From: Bdellovibrionales bacterium CG12_big_fil_rev_8_21_14_0_65_38_15
GTDB taxonomy: Bacteria > Bdellovibrionota > Bacteriovoracia > Bacteriovoracales > Bacteriovoracaceae
Length of the DNA stretch: 64,000 nucleotides
Assembly (NCBI GenBank): GCA_002787775.1
Contig: PCUW01000067.1
Location: 96,606-160,605, forward strand
Reading direction: 5' to 3'
Positions 33,924 through 43,281 of the stretch are shown in pieces (position 1 is the first letter of the stretch; every line of letters starts with the position of its first letter). A program made the translations under genes and the position numbers. The notes under the pieces were generated by a model. That model did no database searches, was not told the origin of the DNA, and saw only the letters and a list, made by a program, of their open reading frames with translations.

Positions 33924-34928
33924 ATGAAAATTTTGATCATTTTTAATAATGATACTCAGACCACAGATCTTTCGGATAGCTCCGTTCTTTGTTACCAATC
34001 TAGAAAAAGTATTGAAACGGTTGCTCTTCATGTGGCGACTGCTTTAAAAAAGATTGATGAAAACTACGATATTACGATAGCTCCAATTCAGTCAGCTCAA
34101 GAAATTGAAGATGCCGCAATTTTGCATAGCCCAAGTCTTATCTTTAATTTATGCGAGTCCCTTGATGGTGATGCCGCTAACGAAATCGCTGTTGTCGAAA
34201 AACTAGAAAGCTTAAAAATACCTTTTACTGGTAACAGCTCTAAAGCATTAAGCGTCGCGCTTGATAAGTTTTTATGTAATCAAAGATTAGCAAAAGCAGA
34301 TATCGCCGTTCCACATTCTTTTATGCTTGAGTCGATTGCAGACTTAGATTCGATTGAACTAGAACATCATAAATATATTATTAAGCCAAATAATGAAGAT
34401 GGCTCCACTGGCATTGATGAATCCAGTGTGGTTGAAAATATCGACGAGCTTCGAGCTAAAGTAGAATCTCTTTTTAAAGATTCAAATCGTCGATTAATTG
34501 TTCAAGAATTTATAGAAGGGCGTGAAATTAACTTTGCCTTTCTTGGTCAAAAAGAAAATCTTCATTGGTGTACCAGTGAAATTATTTTTGATTCAACGAT
34601 TTCTGCAAAACATAATATTCTTTGCTATGCCTCTAAGTGGTCGCCGGAATCAGATCACTTTAAACGCTCCACTTCTAAGCCTGTTATTTTAAGTGAAGAG
34701 CTAAAACTAAAATTAAATCATAGCGTCGCTATGGCCGCCGAAGTTTTAGACATGACCAGCTATGGTCGAGTAGACTTTAAAGTTGATAGTCAGAATAGAC
34801 CTTATATTATCGACGTTAATCCAAATTGTGATCTAGATCCAGGTGCTGGAATGACTTTGGCCAACCTATTTGTAGGCTTAACTTATGAGCAACTTGTAAA
34901 AAGTATTGTTTTAAAAGCGATGGAATAA
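33924..34928 (+). CDS. ATP-grasp ligase, D-Ala-D-Ala ligase-like
   Basis: A 334-residue ATP-grasp enzyme. The central domain shows YIIKPNNEDGSTGID (ATP lid region) and LIVQEFIEGREIN; the C-terminal metal-binding part has GRVDFKVDSQNRPYIIDVNPN. The layout is that of D-alanine-D-alanine ligases, but the second-strand substrate residues differ and it is followed by acetyltransferase and deacetylase genes, so it probably joins other amino acids or amines. GAGGGA lies ten bases before the ATG at 33924. It is joined to the next gene with no gap. Confidence 0.82.
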   Translation: MKILIIFNNDTQTTDLSDSSVLCYQSRKSIETVALHVATALKKIDENYDITIAPIQSAQEIEDAAILHSPSLIFNLCESLDGDAANEIAVVEKLESLKIPFTGNSSKALSVALDKFLCNQRLAKADIAVPHSFMLESIADLDSIELEHHKYIIKPNNEDGSTGIDESSVVENIDELRAKVESLFKDSNRRLIVQEFIEGREINFAFLGQKENLHWCTSEIIFDSTISAKHNILCYASKWSPESDHFKRSTSKPVILSEELKLKLNHSVAMAAEVLDMTSYGRVDFKVDSQNRPYIIDVNPNCDLDPGAGMTLANLFVGLTYEQLVKSIVLKAME

Positions 34929-35405
34929 ATGAATCTAAGAGCACTTATAAGTTCTGATGAATCGTTAATGCAAACTCTTTTGCATGATATCGAACTGTTT
35001 ACTCAAGAAGAAATTGATGTCGTCAATGAACTCCTTGGCGTTTACCTACATCAAGCTGATCAAAAAGATTATCATTTCTTTGGTCATGTGGATGAACAAG
35101 GTGCCTTAGTTTCTTTTATTTGTTTTGGCCCTACACCGATGACAGAAAATACGTTTGATTTGTATTGGATTGGTACTCATCCACAAGTTAGAGGACAAGG
35201 ACTAGCAGTTAAGCTGATTGAGCATATGAAGCAATCGATGATTAGCGTCAAAGCAAAGTTGATACGAGTAGAAACTTCATCAAAAGAGCTCTACGCCAGC
35301 ACCCAAGCCTTTTATGATCGCTTAAACTTTATTGAAGCGGCTCGTATTAAAGATTTTTATCACGATGGGGATGATCTCATTACCTATATTATGAGAGTAG
35401 AATAA
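34929..35405 (+). CDS. GNAT-family N-acetyltransferase
   Basis: A 158-residue GNAT enzyme. The acetyl-CoA-binding motif A is VRGQGLAVKLIEHM (about 86 to 99), preceded by the typical strand LYWIGTHP and followed by RVETSS and FYDRLNF. It would transfer acetyl to an amine or amino acid. The ATG directly follows the stop of the ATP-grasp gene, and the next gene starts four bases after its stop, so the three are one operon. Confidence 0.85.
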   Translation: MNLRALISSDESLMQTLLHDIELFTQEEIDVVNELLGVYLHQADQKDYHFFGHVDEQGALVSFICFGPTPMTENTFDLYWIGTHPQVRGQGLAVKLIEHMKQSMISVKAKLIRVETSSKELYASTQAFYDRLNFIEAARIKDFYHDGDDLITYIMRVE

Positions 35406-35409
35406 TATT

Positions 35410-37137
35410 ATGTTTAGCATTAGACGTATCCATGACTACCATCTTCCCATTGACCAAGCGGCCATAAAAGAAATTCAAATCATCTTGAAAAAACAATTCC
35501 CACTGATGGCACAAGAAGATATTGATGATCTTCCAAAAAAATTAATCGACCCACTTAAGTATCAACTTCGTACAACAATTCTAGTTGCTGAAACGGAACG
35601 ACATAAGATTAAAGGCTTTGCCATCTTACAACATGCTCCGGATCTTAACTTTAGCTATCTTGATTTTATCTCGATTGCACCAGAGGTGACTCGCGGTGGA
35701 GTGGGCTCCGCTCTTTACCAACGTGTTCAAGAAGAAGCTCAGCTATTAAACTCTGTTGGTATTTTCATGGAATGCCTTCCCGATGTACCTGAACTATGTA
35801 AAGAAGAGAAATTTCTAAAAGAAAATAAAGCCAGGCTTCGTTTTTATGAGCAGTTTGATGTTTTCCCTATTATCAATACGAAATATGAAACGCCAGTAAA
35901 GCCTGAAGATGACTGCCCTCCTTATTTAGTTTTTGATGGTCTTGGTAAAAAAGATGCTCTTTCAAGAAAAGATGCAAAGAAAATTGTGAAAGCTATTTTA
36001 AATAGAAAATATGAGCAAACATGCTCTCCTGAATATGTTGAAATGGTGGTTCAGTCTTTTAAAGATGATCCTGTAAAACTTAGAGCCCCTATCTATAAAA
36101 CAACTAAGCCAAGTGTTGATCAACGCATTATTTTAAAGGATCAACAAATAGCACTGTTTGTTAATGAAAAGCACGATATTCACCATGTTAGATCAAAGGG
36201 ATATGTTGAATCTCCTGTGCGAGTGAAATCTATTTTAAAAGGTATTAGTAAGCTTGGTTTTTTTGACACGCGCGAAATTAAGTCTTTTCCTGATAAGCTT
36301 ATTAAAGAAGTTCATGATGTGGAGTTTGTCGATTATTTGAAAAATGTTTGTGCCAATCTTTCTGAAAAAGATTCTATCTATCCATACGTCTTCCCTATCA
36401 GAAATCAGACTCGTCCACCAAAAGATATGGCCATTCGTGCGGGTTACTTTTGTCTCGATACTTTTACTCCACTTAACAAGAATGCATACCTTGCTGCTCG
36501 CGCAGCAGTTGACTGCACTTTAAGCGCAGCTGATTCCTTATTATCTGGTCAGCGACTTGCTTACTCTTTGGTAAGACCACCAGGCCATCACGCTGAACAT
36601 CGCGCCTTTGGGGGGTTTTGCTATTTTAATAATGGCGCCGTAGCTGCTAACTATCTATCAAAACACGGAAAAGTTGTCGTCTTTGATATTGATTATCATC
36701 ATGGCAATGGAACTCAGGATATTTTTTATAAGCGAAATGATGTTTTGACGGTTTCAATCCATGGAGATCCAAGTTTTGCTTATCCCTACTTCAGTGGATT
36801 TAAGGATGAGACTGGAGAAGATGGTGGTCTTGGTTTTAACTTGAATATTCCGCTTGCAGAAAAATCAACTGCCAATCAATATTTCACGGCTTTAAAAAAG
36901 GCTCTTGAAGCCATTAAAGAGTTTGATCCAAAATTTGTTATCATTGCTTTAGGTTTTGATACCGCCAAGAATGATCCAACAGGAACTTGGCCTCTTGCTC
37001 CTGAAGACTTTGAACGAAACGCCAAAGAAATCGCTAAGCTCAATCGTCCAACATTAATTGTTCAAGAAGGTGGATACCTCTCGACGACATTAGGTCGAAA
37101 TGCTCATTCATTCTTTAGCGGATTAATGGCGAAATGA
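35410..37137 (+). CDS. GNAT acetyltransferase-histone deacetylase fusion
   Basis: A 575-residue two-domain enzyme. Residues 1 to about 180 form a GNAT domain (FISIAPEVTRGGVGSALYQR is motif A). Residues about 250 to 575 form an arginase-fold histone deacetylase or acetylpolyamine amidohydrolase domain, with PPGHHAEHRAFGGFCYFNN (active His pair near 394), zinc ligands in DIDYHHGNGTQD (near 426) and LGFDTAKNDP, and the GGYL loop. One chain could therefore both add and remove acetyl groups, or the GNAT part could bind only. A terminator follows. The operon with an ATP-grasp ligase and a second GNAT suggests a small amine-containing product. Confidence 0.88.
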   Translation: MFSIRRIHDYHLPIDQAAIKEIQIILKKQFPLMAQEDIDDLPKKLIDPLKYQLRTTILVAETERHKIKGFAILQHAPDLNFSYLDFISIAPEVTRGGVGSALYQRVQEEAQLLNSVGIFMECLPDVPELCKEEKFLKENKARLRFYEQFDVFPIINTKYETPVKPEDDCPPYLVFDGLGKKDALSRKDAKKIVKAILNRKYEQTCSPEYVEMVVQSFKDDPVKLRAPIYKTTKPSVDQRIILKDQQIALFVNEKHDIHHVRSKGYVESPVRVKSILKGISKLGFFDTREIKSFPDKLIKEVHDVEFVDYLKNVCANLSEKDSIYPYVFPIRNQTRPPKDMAIRAGYFCLDTFTPLNKNAYLAARAAVDCTLSAADSLLSGQRLAYSLVRPPGHHAEHRAFGGFCYFNNGAVAANYLSKHGKVVVFDIDYHHGNGTQDIFYKRNDVLTVSIHGDPSFAYPYFSGFKDETGEDGGLGFNLNIPLAEKSTANQYFTALKKALEAIKEFDPKFVIIALGFDTAKNDPTGTWPLAPEDFERNAKEIAKLNRPTLIVQEGGYLSTTLGRNAHSFFSGLMAK

Positions 37138-37140
37138 ATA

Positions 37141-37173
37141 GAGAGGATGAAAATCATCCTCTCCTGATTTTTT
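37141..37173 (+). terminator. Intrinsic terminator between convergent genes
   Basis: GAGAGGATGA and TCATCCTCTC pair perfectly around an AAA loop and are followed by CTGATTTTTTT on the plus strand. It ends the acetyltransferase-deacetylase operon and may work less well in reverse for hsp20. Confidence 0.8.
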
Positions 37174-37587
37174 TCATTGAACTTCATTCACATTAATATT
37201 GATACTTACCGGCTTTGCCTTTTCTTCTTTTGGCACTGTTAGCTCCAAGACTCCATGAGCATAGCTTGCTGAGATTTTTGAAATATCAATCCTCTCTGGC
37301 AGGTTAAAGCGGCGCTCAAATTTTCCAAAGCGTTTTTCGCTATAGCCTTTAGATTCTTTCTTACTAGTACGTTCACCAGAGATAACAAGTTGTCCTTCAA
37401 GAACATCAACTTTGATGGCATCCTTTGGAATACCTGGCACATCAACTGATAAAAGCCAGTGATCTTCTTCTTCATGAATATCAACATTGGGCTTCCAAGA
37501 TCTTTCTAAATTGCGCTCTAGTCCAAAATCAAACAATGTATTAAATGGGCTTAGTGCACGGTTTAAGTCTGTCAATTCGTATCTCAT
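37174..37587 (-). CDS. Small heat-shock protein, Hsp20/alpha-crystallin family
   Basis: A 137-residue chaperone with the alpha-crystallin domain (about 30 to 125): WLLSVDVPGIPKDAIKVDVL, ERRFNLPERID and the closing GVLELTVPKEEKAKP motif. Holds unfolding proteins for later refolding. AGGAGG lies shortly upstream of its start. It stands alone, convergent with the fusion gene. Confidence 0.92.
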   Translation of the reverse strand: MRYELTDLNRALSPFNTLFDFGLERNLERSWKPNVDIHEEEDHWLLSVDVPGIPKDAIKVDVLEGQLVISGERTSKKESKGYSEKRFGKFERRFNLPERIDISKISASYAHGVLELTVPKEEKAKPVSININVNEVQ

Positions 37588-37774
37588 ATAGCCTCCTATT
37601 ATGTTTTGGTTAGGTTTTTCCTTTCCTATAGTTAAGATGAGAGCCTTTTATTAACATGCAAGAGTAGTTGACAAAGAATTTACAAACCAAATTTTGCTCA
37701 TTTTTTTGCACGTTGAGCGGTATTTGAAGTTACGGCATGATAGATACGCGGAAGATAATTTTAGGAGTCTAAAT

Positions 37775-38437
37775 ATGTCAGTCATTTTAATTACCGGTGC
37801 TTCACGAGGAATTGGGTTTGAATTTGCGAAACAATATAAAGACCGTGGAGACACTGTTATTGCAGTATGCAGAAAATCAAATGCTAGTCTTGATCAACTA
37901 GGTGTTGAAGTCGTTACTGGTATTGATGTGACTAATGCTGAAGATATATCCAAATTAAAAATCGCTTTAAATGGAAGAACGATTGATATTCTCATCAACA
38001 ATGCTGGAATTTTTCTCAATGAATCATTAGATGATATGAATTTCGATACTATTATTGAACAGTTTAAAGTCAATTCAGTAGGCCCGCTTAGAGTGACTCA
38101 TGGTCTACTTGATTGTCTTATTAAGGGTTCAAAAGTTGGAATCGTAAGTTCACGTATGGGTTCAGTGGAAGATAATACTTCCGGCTCACATTATGGCTAC
38201 CGTATGTCTAAAGGTGCGGTTAATAGCGCAGGAAAATCTTTATCCAATGATCTTGAACCACAAGGGATTGCTGTTGCACTTTTACACCCTGGCTATGTTC
38301 GAACAGAGATGACAGGTGGTGCCGGTGAGATTAATGCTGATCAATCGGCGAAAGGTTTAATAAAAATTCTTGATAAGCTTAATGTTTCAAATACAGGTCG
38401 CTTTTGGCATACAAATGGAAGCTCCCTATCTTGGTAA
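37775..38437 (+). CDS. Short-chain dehydrogenase/reductase
   Basis: A 220-residue SDR enzyme. The NAD(P)-binding motif is TGASRGIG (about 8 to 15), the structural motif is NNAG, and the catalytic set is Ser in SSRMGS with YRMSK. AGGAGT lies eight bases before the ATG at 37775. Substrate unknown. It ends 12 bases ahead of ppk. Confidence 0.9.
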   Translation: MSVILITGASRGIGFEFAKQYKDRGDTVIAVCRKSNASLDQLGVEVVTGIDVTNAEDISKLKIALNGRTIDILINNAGIFLNESLDDMNFDTIIEQFKVNSVGPLRVTHGLLDCLIKGSKVGIVSSRMGSVEDNTSGSHYGYRMSKGAVNSAGKSLSNDLEPQGIAVALLHPGYVRTEMTGGAGEINADQSAKGLIKILDKLNVSNTGRFWHTNGSSLSW

Positions 38438-38449
38438 AAACAAACTTTT

Positions 38450-40621
38450 ATGATGACTAAAATTAAAAAGAAATCTAAGGCAGCTAAAAGAAAGCGTCCT
38501 ACACTTAAACCAACGAAATTTACGAAAGTGATTATTCGTGGCCGTGAATTTGATCCAACTCTTTTTATGAACCGCGATCTTTCGTGGTTAGAGTTTAATT
38601 CACGTGTCCTAAATGAAGCCATAGATCCACGAACTCCGCTTTTAGAGCGTTTACGTTTTTGTGATATCTGGCGATCGAATCACGATGAATTTATGATGAA
38701 GAGAATAGGACTCCTCTTTAACAAAATTGAAGAAGGTGATTCAAGACTGACACTTGATGGTAAAGGGCCAACCGAGCTTCTTTACTTACTTCGAACAAAA
38801 GTTCTGGAGCAGATTCAGACCTTTTCCAATAATTATGCCAAGACTCTTCAACCTGAATTAAAAAAGCAAGGGATTGAACTTTTAACTTGGGATGAGTGTA
38901 GTGCTGATGAACAAAAGTTTTTAACTCAGTATTTTAAAGACAATGTTTTTCCAATCTTAACTCCCCTGGCTGTTGACTCAGGTCATCCATTTCCTTTTTT
39001 ATCGAATCTTTCTAAGTCAATTGGTGTAGCGATTCGAAGACCAAAATCAAAAAATAAAGATTTTGCTCGAGTTAAGATTCCAACTGAAATTGCCCCTTGG
39101 GTTAGACTTAGATCTCCTATTGAAAATGCTTATCGCTTTATTAATATTGAAGAGATTATTATTGCTAACCTGAAGCATCTTTTCTTTGGCATGCATATCG
39201 AGGGAACTTGTGTTTTTAGAGTGACTCGAAATGCCGCTTCCAAAAGTGACCTTGAAGAGCCTGAAGATTTAATGGAATTAGTTGAGGAAGGTATTCGTGA
39301 GCGAAAGTTCGCACCGATTGTTCGTCTTGAGTATAGTAAAGGTGCCAATGAGTGGGTTCTAAACTTTTTAAAAGATGAACTTGAACTCATCGATGAGCAA
39401 GTTTACGAAATGCCCAATATCGCCAGTTATGTAAAGCTTGGTGCGCTTTATGATGTGCAACGTCCTTTACTTAAATATGAAAAATACGTACCAAAAAGCA
39501 TTAAAGGCTTCGTTCCAAATGTTGAAGCCGACTTTAATATTTTCTCGGCCATTAGAAAGAAAGATTATCTCGTACACTTTCCTTACGATTCATTTACCTC
39601 AACGGTAGAAACATTTGTTCGAACTGCTGCTGAAGATCCAAAAGTTAGAGCGATAAAAATTGTTCTTTATCGAACAGATGCAGCAGGAAAACTTGTCGAT
39701 ACCCTAATTGAAGCTGCAGAAAATGGAAAACAAGTTGCTTGTATCGTCGAGCTTAAAGCACGCTTTGATGAAGAAAGTAATATTCGCTGGGCAACAAAGC
39801 TAGAAGAAGCTGGTGTTCACGTTACCTACGGTCTAGTTGATCTTAAAACTCACGCCAAAATGATTGTTGTCGTCAGACAAGATCATGACGGTATTAGAAG
39901 TTATGTGAATATTGGAACCGGAAACTATAATTCTGAGACGTCAAAGCTATATACCGATTACGGCTACTTTACTTGTCGAAAACCTATTGCTGAAGAAGTG
40001 CTAGAAGTTTTCAATCACCTGACAGGCCGATCTTTAAAGAATGATTATAAAAAAATCCTGGTAGCTCCATTTACCATGTTTAAACAATTTCAATCTCATA
40101 TAGAAAAAGAGATTGAGTTTGCTAAGGCGGGAAAGCATTCTGAAATTATTGCCAAGATGAATAGCTTTGAAGATCCTGAGCTAGCGGAAGCTTTGTATAG
40201 AGCATCTAGCGCTGGCGTAAAGATTACGCTTTATATTCGCGGTTTTTGTTGTATTAGGCCTGGCATAAAGGGTTTATCAGATAATATTAAGGTCATCTCC
40301 ATTGTGGGAAGACTCTTGGAACATTCTCGTATTTATTATTTTTCTAATGGAAGTTCTGAACCATTTGAAGGTAAGTTCTATATTGGTTCGGCCGATTGGA
40401 TGCACCGAAATCTTTTTGATCGTATTGAAGTCTGTACTCCGATTACACAAAAAGATTTAGTTCTTCGTTTGCACGACTATTTGAAACTGTTAGGCAGTGA
40501 TGATCGTCATGCCTGGGATTTAAAACCTGATGGAACGTATCTTCAACGAACACCTAAAAATCCAGATGAACCAAACTCAGTTCAGCAGATTTTAATGAAA
40601 AGACGTTACGCTAATTCGTAA
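38450..40621 (+). CDS. ppk: Polyphosphate kinase 1
   Basis: A 723-residue enzyme that makes polyphosphate from ATP. The N-terminal basic leader (1 to 40) is longer than usual; the N domain motif DLSWLEFNSRVL starts near residue 45. The catalytic His is in DLKTHAKM (about residue 467), and the second conserved His is in GSADWMHRNLFDR. The C-terminal end overlaps the convergent exopolyphosphatase gene by 11 bases. Ribosome site weak. Confidence 0.95.
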   Translation: MMTKIKKKSKAAKRKRPTLKPTKFTKVIIRGREFDPTLFMNRDLSWLEFNSRVLNEAIDPRTPLLERLRFCDIWRSNHDEFMMKRIGLLFNKIEEGDSRLTLDGKGPTELLYLLRTKVLEQIQTFSNNYAKTLQPELKKQGIELLTWDECSADEQKFLTQYFKDNVFPILTPLAVDSGHPFPFLSNLSKSIGVAIRRPKSKNKDFARVKIPTEIAPWVRLRSPIENAYRFINIEEIIIANLKHLFFGMHIEGTCVFRVTRNAASKSDLEEPEDLMELVEEGIRERKFAPIVRLEYSKGANEWVLNFLKDELELIDEQVYEMPNIASYVKLGALYDVQRPLLKYEKYVPKSIKGFVPNVEADFNIFSAIRKKDYLVHFPYDSFTSTVETFVRTAAEDPKVRAIKIVLYRTDAAGKLVDTLIEAAENGKQVACIVELKARFDEESNIRWATKLEEAGVHVTYGLVDLKTHAKMIVVVRQDHDGIRSYVNIGTGNYNSETSKLYTDYGYFTCRKPIAEEVLEVFNHLTGRSLKNDYKKILVAPFTMFKQFQSHIEKEIEFAKAGKHSEIIAKMNSFEDPELAEALYRASSAGVKITLYIRGFCCIRPGIKGLSDNIKVISIVGRLLEHSRIYYFSNGSSEPFEGKFYIGSADWMHRNLFDRIEVCTPITQKDLVLRLHDYLKLLGSDDRHAWDLKPDGTYLQRTPKNPDEPNSVQQILMKRRYANS

Positions 40622-41519
40622 TATCTTTAATTTTCGAAATCTTATACTGACAAAGATCAATCAGCACTCCGTGTATTAAGCCAACATTGGGTGCATAGAT
40701 TCTTTTAAAAGGTACTTTTTTTCCAATCATTAAAACAAGATCAATAGCAGGCATAATCACATCAGCTCGATCAGGACGCATACCATATTTTTTAATGCGT
40801 TTAAGATATGGTGTATGCTCTAGGATTGTATGAAGATCTTTTAATTCACTTTGAGTAACAAAATCGACTTTATTAAGTTTAGTTATTCGTTGTTTAAGCT
40901 TTAACATCGCTCGAAAGTTTCCACCCGTTCCGATCATACGAGTGAGATCTAATTTACTGGCATGCTCTTGAATGAAAAATTCTATTTCTTTTTCACGTTT
41001 TAATAAAAGCTCATTTCCCTGTTGTAACAATCGAACAGTTCCAACATCAAAACTTCTCGCACCTTTTAAAACGCCTTTATGCAAAATAGACAGTTCCATA
41101 CTGCCCCCACCGATATCCATCATCAATGCACTTTTGCCTTTAAGATCTAATTTTGTATTAATTGCTTGGCGCACAAGAGTTGCTTCAAGTGTTCCATCGA
41201 TGGCTTCAATCGTTAAACCACAACTTTTTTTAACGGCCGCGGCCAAGTCTTGAGAGTTTTTTGTGTCTCTAAAGGCACTAGTGGCCACGGTTTTTACAAC
41301 GCCAACGTGCTCATGATCGATAGCGTAACTGAAATCTTCAAAAATTTTAACCGCTTGTTTTATAGTTGCTTGAGAAAAAATTCCTTTATCAAAAGCTTCA
41401 GTCCCAAGTCTCAGAGGGGCTCTCAGCTTTTTAGTGATTACAAGTTTAGTTCCTTCACATTCGGCAATGGCGAGACGTACGGCATTGGATCCGATATCTA
41501 TGGCAGCAATTTTCTTCAT
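40611..41519 (-). CDS. ppx: Ppx/GppA-family exopolyphosphatase
   Basis: A 302-residue member of the Ppx/GppA family with the two sugar-kinase-fold domains only: AAIDIGSNAVRLAIAE at the start, the ATSAFRDTKN segment and DIGGGSMELSI near 138. It lacks the HD domain of long forms. It would release phosphate from polyphosphate or pppGpp. It faces ppk tail to tail, which supports the polyphosphate reading. Confidence 0.9.
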   Translation of the reverse strand: MKKIAAIDIGSNAVRLAIAECEGTKLVITKKLRAPLRLGTEAFDKGIFSQATIKQAVKIFEDFSYAIDHEHVGVVKTVATSAFRDTKNSQDLAAAVKKSCGLTIEAIDGTLEATLVRQAINTKLDLKGKSALMMDIGGGSMELSILHKGVLKGARSFDVGTVRLLQQGNELLLKREKEIEFFIQEHASKLDLTRMIGTGGNFRAMLKLKQRITKLNKVDFVTQSELKDLHTILEHTPYLKRIKKYGMRPDRADVIMPAIDLVLMIGKKVPFKRIYAPNVGLIHGVLIDLCQYKISKIKDITN

Positions 41520-41697
41520 CGTGGAAAATTACAACTTTTGAATGGAAAAGGTATGAACCAGCGCGAAATAACCACCTAAACAACTCCACTAAAAAAGCAA
41601 CATTGTTCACCTTTAAAGGAAACTCATTTTGCCTTATCATATTAACAAAATACTTGATAATATAGTCAGTAATTGCTTTCACGACAAAGGAGTATCC

Positions 41698-42210
41698 ATG
41701 TCTGTTTCTCTACGTTCATTGTTATCGGTTCTAATTCTTGGTCTATCAGTTGCTTTAACTGGTTGTGGCTCAAGCTCTAAAAAAGCTTCTAGTGATTCAT
41801 CAATGTCATCACCAGATTCTTCTTCTGAAGATTCTAGTCTTGAACTTAATGGTGACTCTGATTCAAATAAAGCTGGTGGTCTTAGCACTGTGTTTTTTGA
41901 ATATGATTCTTCTACACTTTCAAGCTCTGCAAGATCAACTCTTGAAGGTAACGTTTCGTTCTTAAAAGATAACACTTCTGTTGAAGTTCAAATCGAAGGC
42001 CATTGTGATGAGCGCGGTGGTGTTCAGTACAACCTAGCTCTTGGTGAGCGTCGTGCAAAAGCTGTACGTGATTATATGGTTGCAATGGGTGTAGAAAAAT
42101 CAAGAGTAACTACAATTTCTTTTGGTAAAGAGCGCCCACTAGCATTTGGTCATGACAACTCTGCATGGGGACAAAATCGTCGTGCAAACTTCGTGGTAAC
42201 TGCTAAGTAA
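41698..42210 (+). CDS. pal: Peptidoglycan-associated lipoprotein Pal
   Basis: A 170-residue lipoprotein with lipobox LTGC (Cys23), a Ser/Asp-rich linker (about 26 to 60) and an OmpA-like peptidoglycan-binding domain (VFFEYDSSTL, then EGHCDERGGVQYNLALGERR). It anchors the outer membrane to peptidoglycan. AAAGGAGT lies six bases upstream of the chosen ATG. The stop shares bases with the next start (TAATG). No tolB, tolQ, tolR or tolA genes are in the window. Confidence 0.93.
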   Translation: MSVSLRSLLSVLILGLSVALTGCGSSSKKASSDSSMSSPDSSSEDSSLELNGDSDSNKAGGLSTVFFEYDSSTLSSSARSTLEGNVSFLKDNTSVEVQIEGHCDERGGVQYNLALGERRAKAVRDYMVAMGVEKSRVTTISFGKERPLAFGHDNSAWGQNRRANFVVTAK

Positions 42211-42509
42211 TGCTTAGGCATTACGCCTTAATTTTCTTACTAGTTTTGACGGGTTGTGGTTTAACTGCAACTCGTCCAAAACTTGAAATGAGCCTTGCCC
42301 AAACTGCCTTCATCGCTGCTAAAAATGCCAACGCTCAAACCCTCGCTCCAGCAGCCTACCGTAAAGCCGAATTTTATTATCTCAAAGCGAAGTCAGCCTA
42401 TAAGCGCAAGTACTTCAATAAAGCTAAACAATACGCTACTCTGTCACAAAAGTTTTCTGAACTTGCCGAGATGGATGCCGTTAGAAAAGCTACACTCGAA
42501 CGCTACTAA
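42210..42509 (+). CDS. Small DUF4398-like lipoprotein
   Basis: A 99-residue protein with lipobox LTGC (Cys16) and a helical, Ala/Lys-rich body (KAEFYYLKAKSAYKRKYFNKAK) typical of DUF4398 lipoproteins. These occur next to pal-like genes; the role is unknown. It overlaps pal by one base and is followed by the CpoB-like gene. Confidence 0.75.
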   Translation: MLRHYALIFLLVLTGCGLTATRPKLEMSLAQTAFIAAKNANAQTLAPAAYRKAEFYYLKAKSAYKRKYFNKAKQYATLSQKFSELAEMDAVRKATLERY

Positions 42510-42521
42510 AGAGGTTCTTTC

Positions 42522-43271
42522 ATGAAATTCTTGATTCCTTTCACCGTACTTTCTGTTTTCGTATTGTCTGGTTGTAAAACTCAAGAAGAGATTAGAAGAG
42601 AACAATTAGTTGATAATCTTGGCGTGCAAATGGTTCAAAGCCAAAAGCTAGTAGCTGACACAACGGTGACCATTCAAAACCTAGAAGATCGCCTTGGCTC
42701 ACTAACTGGAAAGCTCGATGAACTCGATCGCAACAGCCAGGTTCAGCTGCAAACGCAAGTTGATAATCTCAATCAAAGAATTACATTATTAGAAGAATCA
42801 AATAAAAGCCTTCAGGCCAAAACTGAAGAGCAATCTAAATACCTGCAAGAAGTCCTTGGTACTCTTAAAAACCTATCTTCTGGCTCTGCTGCATCTAAAA
42901 AAAAACTAAATGATTATGATCAGGCCATGGAAGATTATGGCAAAGGTCGCTACGGCGCAGCCAAGCCTATTCTTGTAAAGCTTCTAGCTGACAAGAATAC
43001 CAAGGGTGCAAAGCAAGCTCGCGTTATCCACAACCTCGGTATGATTTCCTATATGGATAAAGAATATGACAAATCACTAGTCTATTTTAGCCGCCTTTTC
43101 ACTGACCACGAGAAGTCGGGTTATAATAAGAATGGACTACTTTTTTTGGCCAGAACCTTTGATAAGCTAAAACAAAAAGAGCAGACCAAACAAACGCTTA
43201 ATGAGCTCATCAGCAGATTTCCAAGTGCCAAGCAAGCAAAGACGGCCAAGGAGATGCTAGAAAAGCTCTAA
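42522..43271 (+). CDS. cpoB: CpoB/YbgF-like lipoprotein of the Tol-Pal system
   Basis: A 249-residue lipoprotein with lipobox LSGC (Cys18), a coiled coil (about 35 to 110) and C-terminal TPR-like repeats (YDQAMEDYGKGRYGAAKPIL, then KSLVYFSRLF and NELISRFPSAKQA). This is the CpoB/YbgF layout that coordinates cell-wall synthesis with outer-membrane constriction. It lies in one operon with pal. Confidence 0.8.
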   Translation: MKFLIPFTVLSVFVLSGCKTQEEIRREQLVDNLGVQMVQSQKLVADTTVTIQNLEDRLGSLTGKLDELDRNSQVQLQTQVDNLNQRITLLEESNKSLQAKTEEQSKYLQEVLGTLKNLSSGSAASKKKLNDYDQAMEDYGKGRYGAAKPILVKLLADKNTKGAKQARVIHNLGMISYMDKEYDKSLVYFSRLFTDHEKSGYNKNGLLFLARTFDKLKQKEQTKQTLNELISRFPSAKQAKTAKEMLEKL

Positions 43272-43281
43272 TGGGATTTTC

